NCBI GenBank assembly: GCA_026826555.1
Contig: JAKSZT010000116.1
Location: 2,697,052-2,761,051, forward strand
Direction of reading: 5' to 3'
DNA length: 64,000 nt
Source: Tolypeutes matacus
Taxonomy: Eukaryota > Chordata > Mammalia > Cingulata > Chlamyphoridae
Every line of letters starts with the position of its first letter. Within the stretch, counting starts at the first letter, position 1. The notes under the pieces are model-generated. The model had not been told where the DNA came from. It searched no databases and saw only the letters and a program-made list of their open reading frames with translations. The position numbers and the translations under genes are program-made. Shown piece after piece: positions 1 to 15,000 of this stretch.

Positions 1-3000
1 CTTTAATTGGCTGCTCTGCATTTGTCTTCAGTTACATTCAATATCAAAACACTTGTTTGACCTAATGCTCTGTGAATGAAGGAGGTTCTTCAGTTGTGAA
101 AACTATGCAAGTTACTTTTCATTTGGTGTTTTGCACTTGTTTTCACTTACAATCAATGTCAAAACCTTAGTCTTACCTAATGCTCTGTGAATGAAGGCAG
201 TTCTTATGTTTTCAAAGATTAAGGAAGGTACTTGCTTAATAGGATACTATTCACCTCTTTCCACTTACAATCAACGTAAAAATGGTGGTTTACCTAACCC
301 TCTGAAAATGCAGGTGTTTCTTAATTTTTTAAAAATTAAGCACAGTACTTGTTTAATGGGATACTATTCAGTTCTTCTCACTTACAATCATTAAAAAATC
401 ACTGGTTTTACCTAATACGTTGTGAATGTGATTCTTCAGTTTTGAAAACTAAGCAAGTTACTCATTTAATTGCCTGCTTAACACTTATTTTCACTTACAA
501 TCAATGTCAATGCACTGTTGATACATAAGATTATGTGAATACAGTCATCTTTTCACTTGTCAAAACCAAGCCAGTCCTTGTTAATTGGCTGCTATGCACT
601 TGTTTTCACATACAATAAATATCAAAACACTGATTTTACCTAACATTCTATGAATGCAGTATGTTCTTCAGTTTTGTAAACTAAACAAGTTGCATGTTTA
701 ATTGGCTGCTATGCACTTGATTTCACTTGCAATGTCAAATGCTGGTTTTACCAAATACTTTTGAATGCAGTATTTTCTTCAGTTGTAAAAACTAAGCAAG
801 TTACTTTTTCATTTGGTGCAATGCTCTTGTTTTCACTTAAAACCAATGTCAAAACCCTAGTTTTACCTAACTCTCTGTGAATGAAGGAGGTTATACAATT
901 TTCAAAAATTAATCAAGGTATTTGTTAATGAGACAGGAATCACTTCTTCTCACTTACATTCAATGACAAAAAACTGGTTTTACCTAACACTTTGTGAATG
1001 CAAGTGGTTCTTCAGTTTTGAAAAGTAAGGAAGATACTCATATAATTGCCTGCTTCATACTTCTTTTCACTTAAAATTCATGAAAAACCCATGGTGATAT
1101 ATAATATTCTGTGAATGCAGTCATTTCTTCACTTGTGAAAACCAAGCAAGTCTTTGTTTAATTGGCTGTTTTGCAGTTGTTTTAACATACAATATATATC
1201 AAAACACTGGTTTTACATATCACACTGTGAATGTAGGAAGTTCTTCTGTTTTGAAAACTAAGCAAATTACTTCTTTATTTGGCTACTATGGCACTTGTTT
1301 TCACTTACAATAAATGTCAAAACACTGGTTTTACCTAATGGTCTGTGAATGCAGCACGTTCTTCAGTTTTGAAAACTGAGTATATGTTTAATTGGCTGGA
1401 TGAACTTGTTTTCACTTACAATGAAAATTTGCTGGTTTTACCTAATATGCTGTGAATGCAGTTGTTTCTTCAAGTTGTGAAAACAAAGCAAGTTATTTTT
1501 TCATTGGGGCTAGGCACTTGTTTTCATTTACAATCAATGAGAAAACATTGGATTACATAGCTCTCTTGGAATGCAGTAATTTCTTCAGTTGGGAAAATTA
1601 AACAATTTACTTTTTTAGATGAATGCCTCTCACTTGTTTTCATTTACAGTCAATGGCAAATCAGTTATGATACCTAAAAGCATATGAATGCTGTAATTCC
1701 ATCAGTAATGATTACTAAGCATGTTACTTCTTTAATTGGCTGCTACACACTTGTTTTAACTTACAACCAATGTAAAAACCATTGTTTTACTTAATGTTCT
1801 GAGAATGAAGTAATTTCTTCATTTGTGAAAACTGCGAATTTATTCCTTTATTTGGTGCCTATGCATTGTTTTCACTTACATTCAGTATCAAAACAATTTT
1901 TTGGCCTATTGTTCTGTGAAAGAAGAAGGTTCTTCAGGTTTGAAAACAAACAGGTTACTTGCTTAATGGCTACTATGCACTTGTTTTCAATTACAATATC
2001 AATATGCTGGTTTTACATAATATGCTGAGAATGTGATTGTTTCTTCAAGTTGTGAGTGTTGTTATTTGGTGCTGTGCACTTGTTTTCACTTACAATCAAT
2101 GACAAATATTGGTTTAACTAATGCTGTTGGAATAGAGTAGTTTCTTCAGTTGTAAACATTAAACAAGTTACTTTTCCATTTGGTGCTATGCACTTGTTTT
2201 CACTTACATCCAATATCAAAACCATGGCTTTACCTAAAGTTCTGTGAATGAAGGAGCTTATTCAGTTTTGAAAACTAAACAAATTACTTCTTTATTTGAC
2301 TGCTATGGCACTTGTTTTCACTTACAATCAATGTCAAAAACTGTTTTTACCTTATGATCTGTGAATGCAGTACATTCTCCAGATTTGAAAACTAAGCAAG
2401 TTACTTGTTTAATTGGATGCTATGCACTTGTTTTCACTTACAATATCAACATGCTAGTTTTACTTGATACACTGATAATGCAGTTGTTTCTCAATTGTGA
2501 AAACTAAACAAGTTACTTTTTCATTGGGTGCTAGGTACTTGTTTCCACTTACAATCAATAACAAAAAATGGCTTACCTATTGCTCTTGGAAGGCAATCAT
2601 TTCATCAGTTGGGAAACTAAGCAATTTACTTCTTTAAATGACTGCTTTTCACTTGTTTTCACTTAGTCAATGCAAATCAGTTGAGATACCTAACACTCTG
2701 TGATTTGAGTAATTTCCTCAGTTGTGAAAACTAAGCACTTTATTTCTTTAATTGGCTGCTCTGCACTGGTTTTAACTTGCAACCAATGTGAAAACCATGG
2801 TATTAACTTACATTCTGGGAATGCAGTAGTTTCTCCATTTGTGAAAACTAAGGAAATTCTTTCTTAAATTGGCTGCTATGCACTTGTTTAGTTACCTTCG
2901 ATATCTAAACACTTGTCTGTTCTAATGGTCTGTTAATGAAGGAAGTTCTTCAGTTTTGAAAACTAAGCTATTCATTTTTTAAATTACCTGCTTCACATTT

Positions 3001-6000
3001 TTTCATTTACAATCAATGTCAAAACACTTGTTTTACCTAATGCTCTGTGAATGCACAAAGTACTTCTGATTTGAATTCCAAGAAAGTAGTTTAATTTGCT
3101 GCTATGCACTTGTTTTCTCTTCCAACGATTGTCAAAACCCTGGTTTTACTTAACACTCCATGAATGAAGGAGATATTCAATTTTCAAAAATTAAGAAAGG
3201 TACTTGTTTAATAGGATACTATTAACTTCTTATTTTAATCAATGAAAAAACTCTGGTTTTAACTTTGTGAATGTAAGTGGTTATTCAGTTTTGAAAACTA
3301 AGCAATTTACTCTTTTAATTGTCTTCTCCAGACTACTTTCCACTTACAATGTCAAGATACTGGCTTTATGTAATGTTCTGTGAATGCAGTAAGTTATTCT
3401 GATTTGTATTCTTAGAATACAAATTTGCCGGTATTTATTCTCACTTACAATTAATTCCAAAACAATGGTTTTACCTAATGATCTATGAATGCAGGAGGAC
3501 CTTCAGTTTTTAAAAATAAGCAGGTTACTTGTATAATTGTATGTTAGGCACTTGTTTTCACTTACAAGCAAAGTCAAAACGCTGGTTTTACCTAATACTT
3601 GTGAATGGAGTAGTTGCTCCAGTCAAAGCAAGTTACTTTTCATTTGGTGCTATGCACTTTTTTTCACTTCTAAGTAATGTCAAACCTTGGTTTTAAATAA
3701 TGCTCAGTGAGTGAAGGAGGTCCTTCAGTCTTCAAAAATTAAGGAAAATACTTATTTAATAGGATACTCCACTTCTTTTCACTTACAATCAATGTCAAAA
3801 TGGTGGATTTACCTAAAATGCTGTAAATGCAGGAGTTTTTCAGTTGTGAAAACCTAGGCACATTTCTTCCTTAATTGGCTGCTTTGCACTTGTTCTCACT
3901 TACAACCAATGAAAAATCACTGATTTTACCTAATGCCTTGTGAAATCATGAGGTTCTTTGGTTTCCAAAATTAAGGAAGGGATTTTTTAAATAGGATACT
4001 ATTCATTCTTTTTCTTTTACAGTCAACGTCAAAATGGTGGTTTTACCTAACCCTCTGTAAATGCAGGAGTTTCTTGAGTTGTGAAATCCTGGTATGTTTC
4101 TTCCTTAATTGGCTGCGTTACATTTGTTCTCACATGCAATCAGTGAAAAAACTCTAGTTTTTCCTAATGCATTGTGAATATAAGTGGTTTTCCAGTTTTC
4201 TAAGCAAAGAAAATTACTCATTTAATTGCCTGCTTCACAGTTCTTTTCACTTACAATCAATGTCAAAGCAATGGTGATACATAATATTTTGTGAATGCAG
4301 TCATTTTTCACTTGTGAAAACCAAGCAAATCCTTGTTTAATTGGCAACTTTGCACTTGTTTTAATATACAGTAAATATCAAAACACTGGTTTTTCCTAAT
4401 GCTCTGTAAATGTAGGCAGTCCTTCAATTTTGGTAATTAAGTAAATTATTTCTCTATTTGGCTGCTATGGCAGTAGTTCTCATTTTCAAACAATGTATAA
4501 ACACAAGTTTTACATAATGATTTGTAAATGTAGTAGGTTCTTCAGTTTTGAAAACTAAGGAAGGTTCTTGTTTAATTGGTTGCTATGCAATTGTTTTCAC
4601 TCACAATCAATGACAAAACAATGGTTTACTTAATGACCTTAGAATGCAGAAGTTTCTTTAGTTGAAAACTAAGCAATTTACTTCTATAAATGACTGCTAT
4701 GCACTTGCTTTCACTTCCAGTTAAAGGCAAATCAGTTGTGATACCTAACACTCTGTGAATGCAGTACTTTTTTCAGTTGTGAAAACTAAGCAAGTTACTT
4801 CTTTAATTGGATGCTATGCACTTGTTTTAACTTACAATTTCAATACCATGGATTTAGCTAACGTTGTGGACATGCAGTATTTTCTTCATTTGTGAAATCT
4901 AAGGACATTATTACTTTAATTGGCTGCTATGCAATTGTTTTCACTTACATTCATTATCAAAACACTTGTTTGACCTAATGTGAATACACTGAGGTTCTTT
5001 AGTTTTGAATTCCAAACAAGTAGTTTAATTTGCTGCTATGCACTTGTTTTCACATACAGCCATTTCAAAACCTTGTTTTTACCTAATATTTTGTGAGTGC
5101 AGGAGGTTTTCTTCCATTATCAAAATTAATCAAGGTGTTTGTTTAATAAGATACTATTCACTTCTTCTTAAAATCAATGAAATAACACTGGTTTTACTCA
5201 ATGGTTTGTGAATGTAAATGGTGCTTCAGTTTGAAAACTAAGCAAGTTCCATGTTTAATTAGATGCTAGGCCCTTTTTTATGCTTATAATGTCAATATGC
5301 TTGTTTTTCATAATATCCTGAGAATGCACTTGTTTCTTCAAGTTCTGAAAACTAATCATTATTTTTTCATTGGGAGATATGCAGTTGTTTCACTAACAAT
5401 CAATAACAAAAAATGGTTTACCTAATGCTCTTGGAGGGCAGTAGTTTCTTCAGTTGAGAAAACTAATGAATTTACTTCTTTAAATATATGCTATGGGCTT
5501 GTTTTCACTTACAGTTGATGGCAAATCATTTGTGATACCTAGCACATGCACAGTGTCTTCAGTGTTGAAAACTAAGCAAATTACTTCTATATTTGGCAGC
5601 TATGTCACTTGTTTTCACTTACAATGACAATATGCTGGTTTTACCTAATACACTGAGAAAACAGTTGTTTCCACAAGTTGTATAAACAAAACAAGTTATT
5701 TTTTTATTGGGGGTTAGGCACTTGTTTTCATTTACAACCAATGACAAAACAATAGTTTACATAACACTCTTGGAATGCAGTAGTTTCTTCAGTTGGAAAA
5801 ATTAAGCAATTTTCTTTTCTAAATGAATGTCTTGCACTTGTTTTCACTTACTGTCTATGGCAAATCAATTATTATACCTAACACCCCGTGAATGTAGTAG
5901 TTTCTTCAGTTGTGAATACTAAGCATGTTACTTCTTTAATTGGCTGCTATGCACTTGTTTTAACTTATAACCAATGTAAATACCATGGTTTTACTTAATG

Positions 6001-9000
6001 TTCCAAGAATGCAGTCGTTTCTTCATTTGTGAAAACTTAGGAAATTAATCCTTTATTTTTCTGCTAGGCAATGTTTTCACTTACATTCAATATCAAAACA
6101 CTTGTTTGACCTTATGCTCTGTGAATGAAGGTGGTTCTTCATGTTTGAAACCTAAGCAAGTTTCCTATTTAATTGCCTGCTATACACTTATTTTCACTTA
6201 CAATCACTGTCAAAACACTGGTTTTACTTATTGCTCTGTCAATGCCTGAGGTTCTTTAGTTTTGAATTGCAGGCAAGTAATTTAATTTGCTGCTATGCAC
6301 TTGATTTGACTTACAGTCAATGGCAAATCAGTTTTGATACCTAAAACTCTGTGAGTGCAGTAGATTCTTCAGTGTGAATACTAAGCATATTACTTCATTA
6401 ATGGGCTGCTATGCACTTGTTTTAACTTACAACCAATGAAAAACCATGTTTTGCCTAATGTTCCGGGAATGCTTTAGGTTCTTCAATTTTGAAAATTGAG
6501 AAATTTAATTATTTAAATGGCTACTATACACTTGTTTTCATTTATAATTAATGTGAAAACACTGATTTAACTTAATGATCAGTGAATGCATGACGTTTTT
6601 CAGTTTTTAATCGCAAGCAAGTAAGTAAATTTGGTGCTATGCACTTGTTTTCACTTAGAACCACTGTCAAAACCCTGGTTTTACCTAACACTCTGAATGA
6701 AGGAGGTTCTTCAATTTACAAACATTAAGCAAGGTACTTGTTTAATAAGATACAATTCATCTCTTCTCCTTAGCAATTAATGGAAAAACACTGGATTTAC
6801 CTAACATTTTGTGAATTTAAATCATCTTCAGTTAGGATAATTATGCAAGTTACTCATTTAATTCCTTGCTGCACACGTCTTTTCACTTACAATCAATTTA
6901 AAAGCACTGGTTTTACCTAATGCTCTGTGAATATAGTATTGTATTCTGTTTTGTACTCTAAGGAAGTTACTTGTGCTATTTGTGGGTATTTATTCTCACT
7001 TACATCAATGCCCAAACAGTGGTTTTACCTAATGCTCTATGAATGCACAAAGTCCTTCCGTTTTGAAAACTAAGCAAGTAACTTTTATAATTGGATGTTA
7101 TGTACTTGTTTTCACTTACAATAATGTCAAAATGCTGATTTTACATAAGTTGTGAATGAAGTCGGTTCTTCAGTTTTGAAAACTAAGCAAGTTACTTGTT
7201 TAATTGACAGCTATGTAGTTGTTTTCACATACACTGTTAATATGCTGGTTTACCTAATATGCTGAGAATGCAGTTGTTCCTTCAAGTTGTGAAAATTAAA
7301 CAAGTTATTTTTCATTGGGTGCTATGCACTTGTTTTCACTTACAATGAATGACAAAACAATGGTTTACCTAACACTCTTAGAATGCAATAGTTCGATCCG
7401 TTGGGAAAACTAAGCAATTTATTTCTATAAATGACTGCTATGCAGTTGTTTTCACTTACAGTACATGGCAAATCAGTTTTGATTACTAACACTTTTTGAA
7501 GCAGTAGTTTTTCAGTTGTGAAAAATAACCATGTTACTTCTTTATTTGCCTCCTATGCACTTGTTTTTAACTTACAACCAATGTCAAAACCATGGTTAAC
7601 CTAACATTCTGGGAAAGCAGTAGTTTCTCCATTTGAGAAAGCTAAGCAAGTTATTTTTTTAAATGGCTGCTGCACACTTCTTTTCACTTACATTTAATAT
7701 CATAACACTTGTTTGACCTAATGCCCTGGGAATGAAGGTGATCCTTTTCTTTTGAAAACTTAGCAAGTTGGTTGTTAAATTGCCTGCCACACGCTTGTTT
7801 TCACTTACAATCAATGTCAAAACACTGGTTTTACCTAATGCTCTGTGAATACATGAGTTCTTCAGTTTTGAATTCCAAGCAAGTAGTTTAATTTGCTGCA
7901 ATGAACTTGTGTTCACTTACCACCAATATCAAAACCAGGGTTTTGCCTATCAGTGTATGAATGAAGGAGGTTCTTCAATTTTGAAAAATTCATCAGGGTG
8001 CTTGTTTAATAGGATGCTATTGACTTCGTATCACTTACAATCAATAAAAAAACTCTTGTTTTACCTAATGCTTTTTGAATGTGAGTGGTTCTTCTGTTTG
8101 GAAAACTGCACATTACTCATTTAATTCCTTGCTGCACACTTCTTTTCTCTTACAATCAATGTCAAACATTGGGTTTACCTAATGCTCTATGAATGCAGGA
8201 GGTGCTTCAGATTGTAAAACTACACAAGTTATTTGTATAATTGGCTGTTATGCTCTTCTTTTCATTTACAATTAGTGTCAAACTGCTAGTTTTAAATAGT
8301 ACTTGTGAATGTAGTGGTTTCTCAGTTGTGAAAACTAAGCAAGTTACAGTTTCATTTGCTGCTATACACTTGTTTACACTTACAAACAATATCAAAACCC
8401 TGGTTTTACCTAAAGCTCTGTGAGTGAAGAAAGTTTTTCAGTTTTGAAAAATTAAAGAAGGTACTTGTTTAATAGAATACTATGCACTTGTTTACACTTA
8501 TAATCAATGAAAAACACTCATTTTACCTAATGCTTTGTGAATATAAGTGGTTCTTCAGTTTTGAAAAGTAAGTTACTCATTTAATTGTTTCACAATTTAA
8601 TTGTTACTCATTAATTGTTCCACACTTCTTTTCACTTAAAATCAATGTCAAAGCAGTACATAATCAATACATAAGATTCTGAGAATGCAGTCATTTCTTT
8701 ACTTGTCAAAACCAGGCAAGTTCTTGTTTAATTGGCTGCTATGCACTTGTTTTCACATACAATAAATAGCAAAACACTGGCTTTACCTAATACTCTGTGA
8801 ATGTCGGAGGTTCTTCAGTTTTGAAAACTGAGCAAATTACTTCTTTATTTGGTTGCTATGGCACTTGTTTTCACTTATAATCAATGTCAATGCTCTGTGA
8901 ATGCTGTAGGTTCTTCAGTTTTGGAAACTAAGTATGGTACTTGTTTAGTTGGCTGCTATGCACTTATTTTCACTAACAATCAATGTCAAAATGTTGGTTT

Positions 9001-12000
9001 CATACCAATGCTCTGTGAAAGCAGGACTTTCTTCAGTTGTGAAAACTAGATATGTTATTTCCTTTATTGGCTGCTGTGCACTTGTTCTCACAATCAATGA
9101 AAAACACTGGTGTTACCTAATGATTTGTGAAAGTAAGTTGTTCTTCTGTATGGAAAAAATATGCAAGTTACTCATTTAATTGCCTGCTGCACAATTCTTT
9201 TCATTTATAATCAATGTCAGAGCACTGGTTTTACCTAATGAAGTGATTTCTAAGCAAGTTATTGTGTTATTTGCTGGCATTTATTCTTACTTTCAAACAA
9301 TGCCTAAACAGTGGTTTTTCCTAATGCTCTATGAATCCAGAGGTCCTTTAATTTAGAAAACTAAGCAAGTGATTTTTATAATTGGCTGTTATGCACTTGT
9401 TTTCACTTAAAATCAATGTCAAAATGCTGTTTTTACCTTATACTTGCGAATTCAGTTATTTATTCAGTTGTGAAAACTAAACGAGTTACTTTTTCATTTG
9501 GTACTATGCACTGGTTTTCACTTACAACCAATGTCAAAACCCTGGTCTTAACTAACACTCTGTGAATGAAGGACGTTCTTCAGTTTTCAAAAATTAAGGA
9601 AAGTACTTGTTTAATAGCATACTATTCATTTGTTTTCACTTACAAACAATGTCAAAATGATGATTTTACCTAACCCTCTATAAATGCAGGATATTCTTCA
9701 ATTTTCAAAAATTAATCAAGGTACTTGTTTAATAGGATACTATTCCAATCTTCTCACTTACAATCAATGAAAAAAACACTGGTTTTGCCTAACACTTTGT
9801 GAATGTAAGTGGTTCTTCTGTTTTAAAAACTAAGCAAGTTACTCATTTAATTGTCTGCTTCACACTTATTTTCACTTACTATGAATGCCAAAGCACTCGT
9901 GATACATAAGATTCGATGAAAATGGTCATTTATTCTCTTGTCTAAACCAAGCAAAGTCCTTCATAATTGGATGCTATGCACTAGTTTTCACATATAATAA
10001 ATATCAAAACACTGATTTTACCTAACATTCTAGTAAATGCAGTATGTTCTTCAGTTTTGAAAGCTAAGCAAGTTACATGTTTATTTGGCTGCTATGCACT
10101 TGTTTTTGCTTACAATGTCAAATGCGGTTTTTCCTAATAGTTCTAAATGCAGTATTTATCTCAGTTGTCAAAACTAAGCAAGTAACTTTTTCATTTGGTG
10201 CAATGCCATTGTTTCCACTTAAAACCAATGTCAAAATCCTGGTTTTACCTAACACTCAGTGAATGAAGGAGGTTCTTCAATTTTCAAAAATTACTAAATG
10301 TGCTTGTTAATAGGATAGTAATCACTTCTTCTCACTTACAATCAATGACAAAACACTGGTTTAACTTAATGCTTTGTGAAAGTAAGTGGTTCTTCAGTTT
10401 TGAAAAGTAAGCAAGTTACTCGTATAATTTCCTGCTTCATACTTCTTTTCACTTATTGATGTAAAAGCAGTGGTGATATATAAGATTCTGTGAATGCAGT
10501 CATTTCTTCACTTGTGAAAACCAAGCAAGTCTTTGTTTAATTGGCTGCTATGCACTTGTTTTCACATACAATAAGTGTCAAAACACTGATTTTACCTAAT
10601 GCTCTGTGAATGCATGAGGTTCTTCAGTTTTGAATTCCAAGTAAGTAGTTTAATTTGCTGCTGTGCACTTGTGTTCACTTACAACCAATGTCAAAACCTT
10701 GGTTTTACTTAACAGTCTATGTATGAAGGAGGTTCTTCAAATATGAACAATTCAGCAGAGTGCTTGTTTAACTGGATACTATTCACTATTTCTCATTTAC
10801 AATCAATGAAATAGCACTGGTTTTACCTAATGCTTTGTGAATGTAAGCAGTTCGTTAGTTTGGAAAGCTAAGCAATTTACTCATTTAAATGCCTGATTCA
10901 CACATCTTCTCACTTATGATCAATGTCAAAGCACTGGTTTTACCTAATGGTATGTGAATGCAGTAGGTTATTCTGTTTTGAATTCTAAGTTACTTGTGTC
11001 ATTTACTGTTATTTATTCTCACTTACAATCAATGCCAAAACAGTAGTTTTACCTAACACTATGAATGCACGAGATCCTTCATTTTTGAAAACTAAGCAAT
11101 TTACTTGTATAATTGGCTGTTGTTCACTTCTTTTCACTTACAATAATTGTCAAAATGCTTGTATTACCTAATACTTGTGAATGCAATAGTTTATTCAGAT
11201 GTGAAAACTTAGCCAGTTACTTTTTCATTTGATGCTATGCACTTGTTTTCACTTTCAACCAATTTGAAAACCCTTGTTTTATGTAACACTCTGTTAACAC
11301 AGGAGGTTCATCAGTTTTCAAAAATTAAGGAATGTACTTGTTTAATAGGATACTATTCATTTTTATTCATTTAAAATCAATGACAAAACAATGGTTTACC
11401 TAATGCTCTTGGCATGCAGTAGTTCTTCAGTTGGGAAAACTTAACAATTTACATCTTTCAATGAATGCTATGCACCTGTTTTCACTTACAGTCAGTGGAA
11501 AATCAGTTGTGATACCTAACACTCTGTGAAAGCAGTAGTTTCTTCAGTTGTTAAAACTAAGCATGTTACGTCTTTAACTGAATATTATGAACTTATTTTA
11601 ACTTACAACCAATGACAAAACTATGGTTTTACCTAATGTCCTGGGAATGCAATAGTTTCTTCAGTTGTGAAAACTAAGGAAGTTTTTTCTGTAATTGGCC
11701 ACTACACACTTATTTTCACTTATATTCAATACCAAAACACTTGTTTTACCTAATGCGTTGTGAATGAAGGAGGTTCTTCAGTTTTGAATTCCCAGCAAGT
11801 AGTTTAATTTTCTGCTATGCACTTTTTTTCACAACCAATGTCAAAGCCCTGGTTTTACCTAACACTCTGTGAATGAAGGAGGTTTTTCAATTTTCAGAAA
11901 TTAAGCAAGGTACTTGTTTAATAGGATACTGTTCACTTCTTCTTACTTGCAAGCAATGAAAAAATACTGGTTTTACTTTGTGAATGTCAGTGGTTCTTCA

Positions 12001-15000
12001 GATTTGAAAACTAAGCAAGTTTCTAATTTAATTGCCTGCTTCACATTTTTTGACTCACAATCAATATCAAAGTAGTGGTAATACGTAAGATTCTGTAAAT
12101 GCAGTCATTTCTTCACTGGTGAAAACCAAGCAAGTCCTTATTTAATTGCATGATATTCACTTGTTGGTGCATACAATAAATATCAAAACACTGATTTTAC
12201 CTCATGCTCTGTGAATGCAGGATGTTCTTCAGTTTGGAAAACTAAGGAAGTTCCTATTATAATTGCCTGCTACACACTTCTTTTCACTTATAATCAGTGT
12301 CAAAATGGTGGTTTTACATAATGCTCTGTCAATGCAGGAGTTTCTTCAGTTGTGCAATCTAGGCACATAACTTCCTTAATGTGCTGCTTTACACTTATTC
12401 TCACAGTCAATGAAAAATCACTGATTTTCACCTAATGCTTTGTGAATTAAGTGTTTCTTCAGTTTTGAAATCTATGCAACTTACTCATCTAAATGCCTGC
12501 TGCACATTTCTTTTCATTTACAATCAGTGTCAAAGCACTGGTTCTACCTAATACTCTGTGAATGCAGTAGGTTATTGTGTTTTGAAATCTAAGCAAATTA
12601 CTTGTGTTATTTGATGGTATTTATTCTCACTTATAATCAATGCCAAAATGGTGGTTTTCCCTAATGCTCTATTAATGCAAGAGGTTCTTCAGTTTTTGAA
12701 ACTAAACAACTTACTTGTATAATTGGCTCTTATGCATTATTTTTCACTTGCAATCAATGTCAAAATGCTGGATTTACATAATACTTGTGAATGTAGTAGT
12801 TTTTCAGTTGTGAAAATTAAACAAGTTACTGTTTCATTTGCTGCTATGCACTTGTTTACACTTACAACCACTGTCAAAACCCTGGTTTTACCTATAGCTC
12901 TGAGAAGGAAGGGGAATCTTTAGTTTTGAAAAATTAAGGAAGGTACTTTAATAGGATACTATTCACTTGTTTTCAATTAAAATCAAGGAAAAAAACTAAT
13001 TTTACCTAATGGTTTATGAATGTAACTGGTTCTTCAGTTTTCAGAACTAAGCAAGCTGCTCATTTAATTGCCTGCTTCACACTTCTTTCCACTGACAATC
13101 AATGTCAAAGTAGTGGTGATACATAAAATTCTGTGAATGCAGTCATTTGTTCACTTGTGAATATCAACCAAGTCCTTGTTTAATTGGCTGCTATGCACTT
13201 GCTATGCACATTCAGTAAATATCAAACACTGGTTTTACTTAACACTCTGTGAATGTAGGAGGTTCTTTGGTTTTGAAAACTAATCAAATTACTTATTTAT
13301 TTGGCTACCATGGCACTTATTTTCACTTACAATCAAGTCAAAACTCTGGTTTTACCTAATGCTCTGTGAATGCCATACATTCTTCAGTTTTGAAAACTAA
13401 AGAAATTACTTGTTTCATTGGCTGCTATGCACTAGTTTTCACTTACAAGATCAATATGCTGGTATTACATAATATGCAGAGAATGCAGTTGTTCTTCAAG
13501 TTGTGAAAATTATGCAAGTTACTTTTTCATTGGGTGCTATGCACTTGTTTTCACTTACAATCAGTGACAAAACAATGGTTTACCTAACACTCTTGGAATG
13601 CTGTAGTTTCTTCAATTGGGAAAAGTAAGCAATTTACTTCTTTAAATGACTGCTACAATCTTGTTATTGCTTACAGTCAATGGCAAATCAGTTGTGATAC
13701 CTAACATTCTGTGAATGCAGTAGTTTCCTCCATTTTGAATCATAAGAGCATTATTTAATTGGCTGCTATGCCCTTGTTTTAACTTACAACCAATGTCAAA
13801 AGCATGGTTGTACCTAATGTGCTGGGAATGCAGTAGTTTCTTTATTTGTGAAACTGAGGAAGTTATTTCTTTAATTGGCTGCTAAGCCCTTCTTTACACT
13901 TACATTCAATATCAAAGCAATTTTTTGTCCTAAGGCTTTATGAATGCAGGATCTTCTACAGTGTTGAAAAGTAAGCAAGTTGCTTGTTTAATTGCCTGTT
14001 ATACACTTATTTAAACTTATAATTAATGTTAAAGCACTGGTTTTACCTAATGCTCTGTGATGCAATAGGTTATTGGGCTTTGAATTCTAAGCAAGTTATT
14101 AGTGTTATTTATTTGTATTTATTCTCACTTACTGTCAATGCCAAAACAGTAGTTTTACCTAATGCTCTATGAATGAAGGAGGTGCTTCAGATTTGAAAAC
14201 TAAGCAAGTTACTTGTTTAATTGGCTTTTACACACTTTCATTCACTTACAAAAAGTGTCAGAATGCTGGTTTTACCTAATGCTCTGTGAATGTATGAGGT
14301 TTTTCAAATTTGTATTCCAAGCAAGTGGTTTAATTTAATGCTATGCACACGTTTTCACTTGCAACCAATGTCAAAACCCTGGTTTTACCTAACATTCTAT
14401 GAATGAAGGTGGTTCTTCTATTTTCAAAAACAAAACAAGGTACTTGTTTAATAGGATACTATTCACTTCTCACAATAAATTAAAAAGCACTGGTTTTACC
14501 TAAAGCTTTGTGAATGTAAGTGGTGTTTAAGTTTTGAAGCCTAAGCGAGTTACTCATTTAATTGTATGCTTCACTCTTCTTTTCACTGACAATGTCAAAG
14601 CAGTGGTGATACACAAGATTCTATGAATGCAGTCATTTCTTCACTTGTGAAAATCAAGCAAATCTTTATTTAATTGGCTGCTATACACTTGTTTTCATGT
14701 ACAATAAATATCAAAACACTGGTTTTGCCTGATGCTCTGTGAATGAAGAAGGTTCTTCAGTTTTGAAAACTAAGCAAATTACTTGTCTAATGCTTTGTGA
14801 ATGTAAGTGGATCTTCTGTTTGGATAATTATTCAAGTTACTCATTTCATTGCCTGCTGCACACTTCTTTTCATTTACAATCAATCCCAAAGCACTGAATT
14901 TACCTAATGGTCTGTGAATGTAGTAGGTTATTCTGTATTGAAATCTAAGCAAGTTACTTGTGCTATTTGCTGGTATTTATTCTCACTTACAATTAATTTG